Origin: Pararhizobium_B sp963838155
GTDB taxonomy: Bacteria > Pseudomonadota > Alphaproteobacteria > Rhizobiales > Rhizobiaceae
Length of the DNA stretch: 64,000 nt
Assembly: GCA_963838155.1 (NCBI GenBank)
Contig: CAWIQE010000004.1
Location: 372,001-436,000, forward strand
Reading direction: 5' to 3'
Shown here: piece by piece, positions 26,420 to 33,593 of the stretch
Position numbering within the stretch: position 1 is the first letter of the stretch
Layout: each line of letters starts with the position of its first letter
Program-made: the position numbers and the translations under genes
The notes under the pieces: model-generated
What the model was told of the DNA's origin: nothing
What the model saw: only the letters and a program-made list of their open reading frames with translations
Database searches by the model: none

Positions 26420-26572
26420 ATGTATCGAGCCTTTTTGATGTCGCTCTCGGCCGCGTTCCTGTTCGGCCTGGCGGCCTGCGGCGACAACGGTGGCGGCGGC
26501 GGCTCTTCGAACGACGGCGGCACCTCGGGCACCACCGAACAGCCGGCGACCCCGCCCGCCACCAACAAGTAG
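26420..26572 (+). CDS. Small Gly/Ser/Thr-rich lipoprotein
   Basis: A 50-residue product follows a good ribosome site (GAGAAGGA). It has a lipoprotein signal with lipobox ending LAAC (Cys20), so only 30 residues remain after processing. They are almost all Gly, Ser, Asn, Thr and Pro (GDNGGGGGSSNDGG...), a flexible and unfolded tail. I do not recognise a family. It is a single gene facing the same way as the TerB-J gene, 126 bases upstream of it. The signal peptide and ribosome site make it likely to be real despite its length. Confidence 0.65.
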   Translation: MYRAFLMSLSAAFLFGLAACGDNGGGGGSSNDGGTSGTTEQPATPPATNK

Positions 26573-26698
26573 GTCCAACGGCTGGCGCAGGCCGCCCGGG
26601 ACAGGGCTTCCCGCGCGCAGGCCGTGCGCCTCGCCGCCGTGCGATCCGGGCCGGAATCCGTTCTCGATTTCCGGGCCGAAATCGCTTAAACGGCACTC

Positions 26699-27406
26699 AT
26701 GGCGATCTGGTCGAGAATAGTGGCTTATGTCGGCGAGACGGCGGGCGCCCTGTCGTCCGTCATCGAAGCCGTGCGCACGCGTCTTTCGGGCGACCCCGAA
26801 ACGCGCCGGAAGGTGGCGTTCTCGATCGCGATGATCGCGCTTTCGGCCAAGATGGCGAAGGCGGACGGCGTGGTCACGGGCGACGAGGTGCAGGCGTTCC
26901 GCGACATCTTCGACATTCCCGAGAGTGAAGCCGACCACGTCGCCCGGCTCTACAACCTCGCCAAGCGCGACGTCGCCGGCTACCGGTTCTACGCCGAGCG
27001 GCTCGCCGGTCTCTGCGCGGCGGGCGAGCCCGGCTGCTCGATCCTCGAGGACATCATCGACGGACTGTTCCACATCGCCAAGGCGGATGGCGTCCTCCAC
27101 GACAAGGAAATGGCCTTCCTGTCGGAGATTGCGGAGATCTTCGGCATTTCTTCCTCCCGGTTCGAGGAGATCGCGGCGCGCCACGTCCGGCGGGAAGACG
27201 TCGATCCGTATCGGGTGCTCGGGATCGAGCCGGATGCCGATTTCGCGGCGGTGAAGCGCCGCTACCGGCGGCTCGTCGCCGAGAACCACCCCGACCGCCT
27301 CGTCGCACGCGGCCTGCCGCAGGATTTCATGGCGATCGCCAATGAGAGGATGGCCGCGCTCAATGCCGCCTACGAGGCGATCGAGCGCGAACGCCGGGCG
27401 GCATGA
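26699..27406 (+). CDS. TerB-J-domain co-chaperone, DjlA-like, soluble
   Basis: Residues 38-160 hold a TerB-type helical domain made of two similar halves (ALSAKMAKADGVVTGDEV and LFHIAKADGVLHDKEM, both with K-A-D-G-V). Residues 169-232 form a J domain (DPYRVLGIEPDADFAAVKRRYRRLV) with the HPD triad at 197-199 that stimulates DnaK ATPase. E. coli DjlA has the same domain order but an N-terminal membrane helix; none is evident here. The stop overlaps the start of the AmpD-like amidase gene by four bases (ATGA), so the two proteins are made together, a hint that this chaperone serves cell wall recycling. Confidence 0.88.
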   Translation: MAIWSRIVAYVGETAGALSSVIEAVRTRLSGDPETRRKVAFSIAMIALSAKMAKADGVVTGDEVQAFRDIFDIPESEADHVARLYNLAKRDVAGYRFYAERLAGLCAAGEPGCSILEDIIDGLFHIAKADGVLHDKEMAFLSEIAEIFGISSSRFEEIAARHVRREDVDPYRVLGIEPDADFAAVKRRYRRLVAENHPDRLVARGLPQDFMAIANERMAALNAAYEAIERERRAA

Positions 27407-28164
27407 CGCTGGATCGACCGGATTTTGCGGGGGCGATCCTCGCCCCTTCGCCCAATTGGGGCCCGCGGCGCGACGGGCGACGGCCGGACCTGCTTCTGCT
27501 GCACTACACCGGCATGAAGACCGCCCGCGGCGCGCTCGACTGGCTTCGCGCGCCCGAGAGCGAGGTGTCGTCGCATTATGTGGTCTTCGAGGACGGCACG
27601 GTCTACCAGCTCGTCGCAGAGGACCGGCGCGCCTGGCATGCCGGACGGAGCTTCTGGCGGGGCGACACCGACATCAACTCCGCCTCGATCGGCGTGGAGA
27701 TCGTCAATCCCGGCCACGACGGCGGGTATCCGGCGTTTACCGAAGCGCAGGTGGAGGCCGTGATCGCCCTTTGCGGCGACTGCGTCCGGCGGTGGGACAT
27801 TGCGCCGGAGCGCGTGCTGGCCCACAGCGACGTCGCGCCGGCGCGCAAGGCCGATCCCGGGGAGAAATTTCCCTGGGAACGGCTGCACGCCGCCGGCATC
27901 GGCCACTGGGTCGCGCCGGGGGAGATCCGCTCCGGACGCTACCTGCAGCAGGGCGAGAGCGGCCGGCCGATCGAGGCGCTGCAGTCGCTGCTCGCCCTCT
28001 ACGGCTATCAGGTCGACATCGACGGGCGCTTCGACGAGGCGACCGCCGCCGCCGTGAGGGCATTCCAGAGGCATTTCCGCCCGTCGAGGGTGGACGGCAT
28101 CGCCGACGTCTCGACGATCGAGACCCTGCATCGCCTCCTCGGGTCGCTTCGCGAATACGGCTGA
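27403..28164 (+). CDS. N-acetylmuramoyl-L-alanine amidase, AmpD/AmiD type
   Basis: The 253-residue enzyme has an Amidase_2 domain (about 15-160) with zinc ligands His34 (LLLHYTG), His141 (LAHSDVAP) and Asp151, and Glu99 (GVEI). A C-terminal peptidoglycan-binding domain (about 185-250, PIEALQSLLALYGYQVDIDGRFDEATAAAVRAFQ) follows. It cuts the amide between MurNAc and L-Ala. No signal peptide is visible, which favours cytoplasmic recycling of anhydro-muropeptides like AmpD. The added binding domain is more typical of the secreted AmiD, so location is uncertain. It is translationally coupled to the TerB-J gene. Confidence 0.9.
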   Translation: MTLDRPDFAGAILAPSPNWGPRRDGRRPDLLLLHYTGMKTARGALDWLRAPESEVSSHYVVFEDGTVYQLVAEDRRAWHAGRSFWRGDTDINSASIGVEIVNPGHDGGYPAFTEAQVEAVIALCGDCVRRWDIAPERVLAHSDVAPARKADPGEKFPWERLHAAGIGHWVAPGEIRSGRYLQQGESGRPIEALQSLLALYGYQVDIDGRFDEATAAAVRAFQRHFRPSRVDGIADVSTIETLHRLLGSLREYG

Positions 28165-28377
28165 CCCTTCGGCTCGCCGGTCCTCTTCCTTACGCAGTGA
28201 AAGGTTTTGTTATGTCGGCGCCACAATTGGGCCGGCTCGATCCCTATAGGTCCGCCGGCGACCGGTCGCCGGCTTGCGCCGGGACCTCGCCCGGCCGCCC
28301 GGCGATCCGTCGGAAACGGGGTCGGGACCGGACCGGCGGCAGTGCGTCGGGTCCCTCGCATGTTGGAGTAGGTACGT

Positions 28378-28911
28378 ATGTGGAAAGTTGGTGCTGCCAT
28401 GGCGGCGGCGGCGATTAGTATTGCGCTCGTGAGCCCGGACGCCGCGTTCGGCGTCGAAAGCCCGAGGCAGGGTTCGACGACGGAAATCGGCGAAATGGCG
28501 AACGGTCCGGCGGCCGACGAGGCGGGAGCGGAGAATCCGATAAGTGGGCCCTATGCCGGGCTCATCACGCATTATGCGAAGTCGTTCGGCGTCTCGCCGG
28601 AACTCGCCGATGCCGTGGTCCGGATCGAGAGCCGCTACGATCCGAAGGCGCGGGGCAGGGCGGGGGAGATCGGCCTGATGCAGGTGAAGCCGTCGACGGC
28701 GCGACTGATGGGGTATCGCGGGTCCGTCCGCGGGCTCTACGAGCCGGAGACGAACATCCGGATCGGAATGAAATATCTCGCAGCGGCGCAGGAGGCCGGC
28801 GACGGCACCACCTGCAGCACCATTCTGAAATACAACGCCGGCCACGGCGCAACGCGGATGAACCCGATCTCGAAGCACTATTGCAGCCTGGTGCTGAGCG
28901 CCCTCGACTGA
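28378..28911 (+). CDS. Small SLT-type lytic transglycosylase
   Basis: The 177-residue product has a signal peptide (residues 1-24) and a compact goose-lysozyme-like SLT domain (57-175). The catalytic Glu84 lies in AVVRIESRYDPKARG, and the GLMQVKPSTARLMGY and LKYNAGHG motifs follow, as in Slt70 and MltE. It cleaves peptidoglycan glycan strands in the periplasm. Single-domain enzymes of this size often serve secretion systems or flagella, but no such genes are near. An intrinsic terminator with a UUCG loop follows at 28983. Confidence 0.92.
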   Translation: MWKVGAAMAAAAISIALVSPDAAFGVESPRQGSTTEIGEMANGPAADEAGAENPISGPYAGLITHYAKSFGVSPELADAVVRIESRYDPKARGRAGEIGLMQVKPSTARLMGYRGSVRGLYEPETNIRIGMKYLAAAQEAGDGTTCSTILKYNAGHGATRMNPISKHYCSLVLSALD

Positions 28912-28982
28912 GGGCCGTTGCGGGAATGGGATCGAGCGGCCGCCGCCGGGCGCGGCAGCCGTCGGAGCTGAGGCAGCAGGGT

Positions 28983-29015
28983 CGGGCTTCCTTCGGGAGG
29001 CCCGGCCCATTTTTC
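28983..29015 (+). terminator. Intrinsic terminator after the SLT gene
   Basis: CGGGCTTCC (28983-28991) pairs with GGAGGCCCG (28996-29004), with one wobble pair, around the very stable tetraloop TTCG. GCCCA and then TTTTT (29010-29014) follow. It would insulate rnpB from read-through of the SLT gene. Confidence 0.75.
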
Positions 29016-29099
29016 GTTTTGCCCGGCGCGCCGTGGAAAGTGGCGGGCGGCACGGCCTTTCTGCTGGAAAAGCGCGGTCCGCTCCTGTAAGCGAAATCC

Positions 29100-29497
29100 G
29101 CCAGCCGGCCGGGCAGCCGCGCCGCGCAATGGTCGAAAGGCCGCGCGGTGAGGAAAGTCCGGGCTCCACGGAAGCACGGTGCCGGATAACGTCCGGCGGG
29201 GGCGACCCCAGGGAAAGTGCCACAGAAAGCAGACCGCCCGGCAAGGGCAAGGGTGAAAGGGTGGGGTAAGAGCCCACCGCGTCTCCGGTAACGGCGACGG
29301 CACGGTAAACCCCACCGGGAGCAAGACCGAATAGGAGCGACATGGACCGCCGCAAGGCGTTCCGGCCTGTTTCCGGGCTCGTCGTTCGGGTAGGTTGCAA
29401 CAGGGGGCGTGCGAGCGCCGCCGCAGATGAATGGCTGCCACGTTTCCGTCGCTTTTGCGCGGAGGCCATACAGAACCCGGCTTACAGGCCGGCTGGC
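29100..29497 (+). ncRNA. rnpB: RNase P RNA, bacterial type A
   Basis: The catalytic RNA that trims the 5' leader of tRNA precursors. Its ends pair exactly: GCCAGCCGGCC (29100-29110) with GGCCGGCTGGC (29487-29497), forming helix P1. Conserved core blocks are present in order: GAGGAAAGTCCGGGCTCCA (CR-I, about 29149-29167), CACAGAAAGCAGACCGC (CR-II/III), GGTGAAAGGGTGGGGTAAGAGCCCACCGCG, GGTAAACCCCACCGGGAGCAAGACC with AATAGG, and near the 3' end ACAGAACCCGGCTTA (CR-V). The 398-nt length is normal for alphaproteobacteria. The true transcript may be a few bases longer at each end. It lies between the SLT gene and mraZ. Confidence 0.95.
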
Positions 29498-29854
29498 AAA
29501 TTCGGCTCGTGGGCGCGCTTGGGCGGCCCGCCGGCCCGCCTTCCGAAAAGGCCGATATTCGAACGAAATCCGCCGTTCATAACCAATCGTTAAGCCTAAC
29601 GGTTCATCAATGGGGGATTGGTGATCGGTTGCCGGAATCCGCCTTGTCCCATTGACGCCCAAGTTTTCCCATGGTATCCCAAACAGACCATATTCGAAGG
29701 CAGATTGCCGCCTTTCCAGCGAGAGAATCCGAGCGGGTTCACCGGAGCCCCCGACGCGCGCCGCGGCTGCGCGACGGCTCGTCGTGCGCGCTCGCAACTC
29801 TCCGGACGGGCGGCTTAGAGAGGTGCTTCCGCAGGGCGGAAGCGTCGGAGGCGG
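29498..29854 (+). other. Promoter region of the dcw cluster (357 bases, no gene)
   Basis: No supported gene lies between rnpB and mraZ. The region holds an AT-richer core (about 29565-29700), a small palindrome CGTTA-AGCC-TAACG near 29586-29601, and four MraZ-type repeats at 29648-29681. The transcript start cannot be fixed, but the leader before mraZ would be up to about 170 bases if transcription begins near the repeats. Confidence 0.6.
29648..29681 (-). promoter_or_regulatory. Four MraZ boxes at a 10-bp period
   Basis: CCCA occurs at 29648, 29658, 29668 and 29678, each separated by six bases; on the other strand this reads TGGG four times. MraZ is known to bind direct TGGGN repeats spaced one helical turn apart and to repress its own operon. 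The spacing is exact here and mraZ starts 174 bases later. This is the probable autoregulatory site for the whole dcw operon. Confidence 0.8.
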
Positions 29855-30298
29855 ATGCTGAACCGGTTCTTGTCGAATGCGACGAACAGGATCGACTCCA
29901 AGGGGCGCGTGTCGGTGCCGGCGGCGTTCCGGACGGTGCTCGCGCGTCTCGACGTCCGGGAGCTCTATTGCCTGCAGGACTTCGTGTTTCCGGCGATCAG
30001 CGTCGGCGGCCCGGACCTGCTGGAGCACTACGAGCGGCAGATGGAGGGGCTCGATCCGTTTTCGGAGGAGGCGAACCGGCTGTCCCTGCTGGTGCACGGC
30101 GGCGGGACGTTCGCGAAACTGGACGGGGAAGGGCGCCTGGCGGTCACCGACTTCATGCGCTCCTTCACCGGCATCACGGCGGAAGTGACCTTCGTGGGAC
30201 GGGGGCGTCACTTCCAGCTCTGGGATCCGAAGACGTTCGAGGAAGCGGCTTCGGTGGCACGACGGAAACGGGCGGGCGGCGGGGATCCGTCCGCCTAA
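29855..30298 (+). CDS. mraZ: Transcriptional regulator MraZ
   Basis: MraZ is a ring-forming DNA-binding protein of the AbrB/SpoVT superfamily, the first gene of the dcw cluster. The 147-residue product starts MLNRFLSNATNRIDSKGRVSVPAAFR, the conserved first SpoVT-AbrB repeat (D-x-K-G-R-V-x-x-P). The second repeat is near residue 90 (AKLDGEGRLAVTDFMRSF). The start follows a GGAGGCGG ribosome site. It overlaps none of its neighbours; rsmH begins 14 bases after its stop. It should repress the operon through the four TGGG repeats upstream. Confidence 0.95.
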   Translation: MLNRFLSNATNRIDSKGRVSVPAAFRTVLARLDVRELYCLQDFVFPAISVGGPDLLEHYERQMEGLDPFSEEANRLSLLVHGGGTFAKLDGEGRLAVTDFMRSFTGITAEVTFVGRGRHFQLWDPKTFEEAASVARRKRAGGGDPSA

Positions 30299-30312
30299 AA
30301 CGGAGAAACGGG

Positions 30313-31341
30313 ATGATGGCGGACCCTGGCGGTGGAGTATCTGACGCCAGTGGCGGACCGGTTCGCCACATCCCGGTTCTTCTCGCCGAGGTTCTTGCCG
30401 CGCTCGAGCCCCGGCCCGGAGCGACGATACTCGACGGGACGTTCGGCGCGGGCGGCTATGCGCGCGCGATCCTCGATACCGGCGCACACGTCATCGCCCT
30501 CGACCGCGATCCCGACGCGATCTCGGCGGGGGCCGAGCTGGTATCCGCCTATGGCGGGCGGCTCGAGCTCAGCCGCGACCGCTTCTCGAATCTCGCCGCG
30601 CATGCCCCGGCTTCGGGGCTCGACGGGGTCGTTCTCGACATCGGCGTCTCGTCGATGCAGCTGGACGAGGCGGAGCGCGGCTTCTCCTTCCGCAATTCCG
30701 GTCCGCTCGACATGCGCATGGAACGCGCGGGGCCGTCCGCGGCCGACGTGGTCAATTCGCTCAAGGTCGGCGACCTCGCCCGGATATTCGGCTTCCTCGG
30801 AGAGGAAAAGCAGGCCGGGCGCATCGCCAGGGCCATCGAAAAGCAGCGCGCCAAGGCTCCGTTCCGCACGACGCGCGATCTCGCCGGGCTGATCGAGACG
30901 GTGACGCCTAGGCGCGCCCGCGACAAGATCCATCCGGCGACGCGCGTCTTCCAGGCGCTGCGCATCTTCGTCAACGACGAGCTCGGGGAACTGGCGCAGG
31001 CGCTCCTGGCGGCCGAACGGGCGCTGAAGCCGGGAGGCCGGCTGGCGGTCGTTTCATTCCATTCGCTCGAGGACCGCATCGTCAAGCGGTTCCTCCAGGA
31101 TCGGTCCGGGCGGGCCGGCGGGTCGCGCCACCTTCCGCAGGTGAGCGTGCGGGCGGCGACGTTCGTCCAGCCCGGAAAGCCCATGATCGCCGCGGGCGAG
31201 GACGAGGCGGCGGTCAATCCGCGCGCCCGCTCGGCCAGGCTCAGGGCGGCCATCCGCACGGAGGCGCCGGCCGAAGACGCGGGCGACATGTCACTCTTCG
31301 GGCTCCCGGAGCTCGCGTCCCTTTCCAAGATCGGAGGCTGA
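30313..31341 (+). CDS. rsmH: 16S rRNA (cytosine(1402)-N(4))-methyltransferase
   Basis: RsmH (MraW) methylates N4 of C1402 in the ribosomal decoding centre using SAM. The ATG at 30313, six bases after GGAGA, gives 342 residues; a second ATG follows at once. The SAM site is HIPVLLAEVLAAL then ATILDGTFGAGGYARAIL. Other family motifs are DIGVSSMQLDEAERGFSFRNSGPLDMRM, THP-like RKIHPATRVFQALRIFVNDEL (here DKIHPATRVFQALRIFVNDEL) and VVSFHSLEDRIVKRF. An open frame runs further upstream but overlaps mraZ and is not used. Second gene of the dcw operon, with ftsL seven bases on. Confidence 0.96.
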   Translation: MMADPGGGVSDASGGPVRHIPVLLAEVLAALEPRPGATILDGTFGAGGYARAILDTGAHVIALDRDPDAISAGAELVSAYGGRLELSRDRFSNLAAHAPASGLDGVVLDIGVSSMQLDEAERGFSFRNSGPLDMRMERAGPSAADVVNSLKVGDLARIFGFLGEEKQAGRIARAIEKQRAKAPFRTTRDLAGLIETVTPRRARDKIHPATRVFQALRIFVNDELGELAQALLAAERALKPGGRLAVVSFHSLEDRIVKRFLQDRSGRAGGSRHLPQVSVRAATFVQPGKPMIAAGEDEAAVNPRARSARLRAAIRTEAPAEDAGDMSLFGLPELASLSKIGG

Positions 31342-31347
31342 AGCTTC

Positions 31348-31740
31348 ATGCTGCGCACATTGGATATCGTCCTGATCGGCGCGATGGTCGCTGCCGCCGC
31401 CTTCACCTACCAGGTCAAGCAGCGCGCCGAGCGGCAGGTGCAGGACATCGACCGCCTCGAGAGCCGCATCCAGCTGCAGAACAGCACGATCGACCTTCTG
31501 AAGGCGGACTGGAGCGTGCTCACGCAGCCGTCCCGCCTGCAGAACCTGATCGAGGCCTACCAGGCGCAGCTCGACCTCGGCACGATCCAGCCGACCCAGG
31601 TGGCGACGCTGAACGACCTGCCCAGCTACCCGAAGCCGGACGAACCGCCGCTGCCTTCGCTGCCGCCGAAGGGCGCGCCGAACGTTGCCAAGGCGGCACC
31701 GCGCGTCGACCTGACCGAAACCGGATCGGTGGTGCGCTGA
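31348..31740 (+). CDS. ftsL: Cell division protein FtsL
   Basis: A 130-residue bitopic membrane protein of the divisome core with FtsB and FtsQ. The N-terminal helix is TLDIVLIGAMVAAAAFTY (residues 4-21). A periplasmic coiled coil follows (VKQRAERQVQDIDRLESRIQLQNSTIDLLKADWSVLTQPSRLQNL), where LKADWSVLTQPSRLQ is the conserved alphaproteobacterial FtsL motif. A Pro-rich tail completes it. Its stop and the ftsI start overlap (TGATG). FtsL sequences diverge strongly, so the call rests on the motif and the fixed position between rsmH and ftsI. Confidence 0.92.
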   Translation: MLRTLDIVLIGAMVAAAAFTYQVKQRAERQVQDIDRLESRIQLQNSTIDLLKADWSVLTQPSRLQNLIEAYQAQLDLGTIQPTQVATLNDLPSYPKPDEPPLPSLPPKGAPNVAKAAPRVDLTETGSVVR

Positions 31741-33533
31741 TGTCTTTCCTTTCCCGAGTCGTCGCGATCAACCGCAAGGCGGTCGTCCGCCTGCGCACGG
31801 AGCGGCCGAGCCCCGCGCCGTCCTCCGGCCGGATCGCGGTGGAGGGTGTGCGCAAGCTTACCGGCACGCAGACGACCAACCGGATCTTCGTGCTGATGTT
31901 CGGTTTTATCGCCCTCTACGGCATCGTCGGCGGACGGATGATGCAGTTCGGGATGCAGCACGAGGAAACGACGGCGAGCATTCCCCCGCCCAACCGGCTC
32001 CTGGCGTCCCGTCCGGACATCGTCGACCGCAACGGCCGGGTGCTGGCGACCGACATCCGGACGGTGTCGCTCTATGCGGAGCCGCGCAAGATCGTCGACA
32101 TCGACGATGCGGTCGAAAAGCTGTCGACGGTGCTGCCCGACCTCGACCGGAAGGAGATCTACCGCAAGCTCTCGGCGGATTCGGCCTTCCAGTGGCTGCG
32201 GCGGCAGCTGACGCCGAAGCAGCAGAGCCAGATCCTCGCGCTCGGCATCCCCGGAATCGGGTTCCGGCCGGAAACCCGGCGGTTCTATCCCGGCGGCCCC
32301 ACCACGTCGCACGTGGTGGGCTTCGTCAACATCGACAACCGCGGCATCGCCGGCATGGAGAAGTATGTCGACAGCCAGGGGCTGTCGGCGCTCGCCGACA
32401 CGGGCCTCACGGTCAGCCAGGAGTTGCAGCCCTTCCGCCTGTCCATCGATCTCAGGGTCCAGCACATCGTGCGGGACGTGCTTGAGGCGGGGATGGAGCG
32501 CTACCAGTCCCAGGGCGCGGGTGCCGTGGTCCTCAACATCAACACGGGCGAGGTCGTGGCGCTCGCCTCCGTGCCGGACTTCGATCCGAACGATCCGGTC
32601 GACGCCCTGAAGAAGGACCGGCTGAACCGCATGACGGCGGGCACCTACGAAATGGGGTCGACCTTCAAGACCTTCACCTCCGCCATGGCGCTGGACACCG
32701 GAACGTCGAACATGAACACGGTCTTCGACGTGTCGCATCCCTTCCGGATCGACGGCTTCACGATCCACGACTTCGACCGCGAGCCGGGGCGGCTGACGGT
32801 TCCGCAGGTCTTCATCTACTCGTCGAACATCGGATCGGCCCAGGAGGCGCTGCGGGTGGGCGTCGAGGGGCACGAGGCCTTCCTGAAAAAGCTGGGCCTT
32901 CTGACGCGGATGCACACCGAACTGCCGGAAGTCGCGGCGCCGATCGTGCCGCAGAACTGGAAGCGGATCACCTCGGTCACGGTCGCCTTCGGGCACGGCG
33001 TGTCCGTGACGCCGCTGCAGGAGGCGGTGGCGGCGGCCGCTGTCCTGAACGGCGGCTACTACATGAACCCCACCTTCCTGCCGCGCACGGAAGCCGAGGC
33101 GCATGCGAGCGCGCGCCGCGTGCTCAAGCCGAAGACGTCCGACCAGATGCGGTATCTCTACCGCCTCAACGTGCTGCACGGATCGGGCAGCAAGGCCGAC
33201 ATCCAGGGCTACCGGGTCGGCGGGAAGACCGGAACTGCGGACAAGGTGGAGAACGGCCGCTACTCGAAGACCAAGAACTTCACCGACTTCATGGCGGCCT
33301 TCCCCATCGACGACCCCAAATATATCGTGCTCGTGTGCGTCGACGAGCCCGCGCCGACGAAATCGAAATACGGGTTCACCGCGGGCATGAATGCCGCCCC
33401 GATGGCCGGCGAGATCATCCGCCGCGCCGCCCCGGCACTGGGGGTCGCGCCGAAATTCGGGGACAACAGCGCTGCCGCGCTTCTGGAGCAGCAGAAGAAA
33501 AGCAAGGACAATGCCTCCCTCGTGACGTTTTGA
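31740..33533 (+). CDS. ftsI: Peptidoglycan transpeptidase FtsI (PBP3)
   Basis: Septal DD-transpeptidase that crosslinks peptidoglycan with FtsW. The 597-residue protein has a cytoplasmic N-terminus, one membrane helix (RIFVLMFGFIALYGIVGGRMM, about 48-68), a pedestal domain (85-220), and a transpeptidase domain with active-site Ser307 in STFK (307-310), SSN at 361-363 and KTGT at 496-499. All three penicillin-binding motifs are intact. It starts on the last base of the ftsL stop. A 60-base gap before murE is the first real space since rsmH. Confidence 0.97.
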   Translation: MSFLSRVVAINRKAVVRLRTERPSPAPSSGRIAVEGVRKLTGTQTTNRIFVLMFGFIALYGIVGGRMMQFGMQHEETTASIPPPNRLLASRPDIVDRNGRVLATDIRTVSLYAEPRKIVDIDDAVEKLSTVLPDLDRKEIYRKLSADSAFQWLRRQLTPKQQSQILALGIPGIGFRPETRRFYPGGPTTSHVVGFVNIDNRGIAGMEKYVDSQGLSALADTGLTVSQELQPFRLSIDLRVQHIVRDVLEAGMERYQSQGAGAVVLNINTGEVVALASVPDFDPNDPVDALKKDRLNRMTAGTYEMGSTFKTFTSAMALDTGTSNMNTVFDVSHPFRIDGFTIHDFDREPGRLTVPQVFIYSSNIGSAQEALRVGVEGHEAFLKKLGLLTRMHTELPEVAAPIVPQNWKRITSVTVAFGHGVSVTPLQEAVAAAAVLNGGYYMNPTFLPRTEAEAHASARRVLKPKTSDQMRYLYRLNVLHGSGSKADIQGYRVGGKTGTADKVENGRYSKTKNFTDFMAAFPIDDPKYIVLVCVDEPAPTKSKYGFTAGMNAAPMAGEIIRRAAPALGVAPKFGDNSAAALLEQQKKSKDNASLVTF

Positions 33534-33593
33534 CCGGTCAACAGGTACAATTCGTCCGATTCGCGACGGTGCCGATCGCCGGAGAGAGATGAC

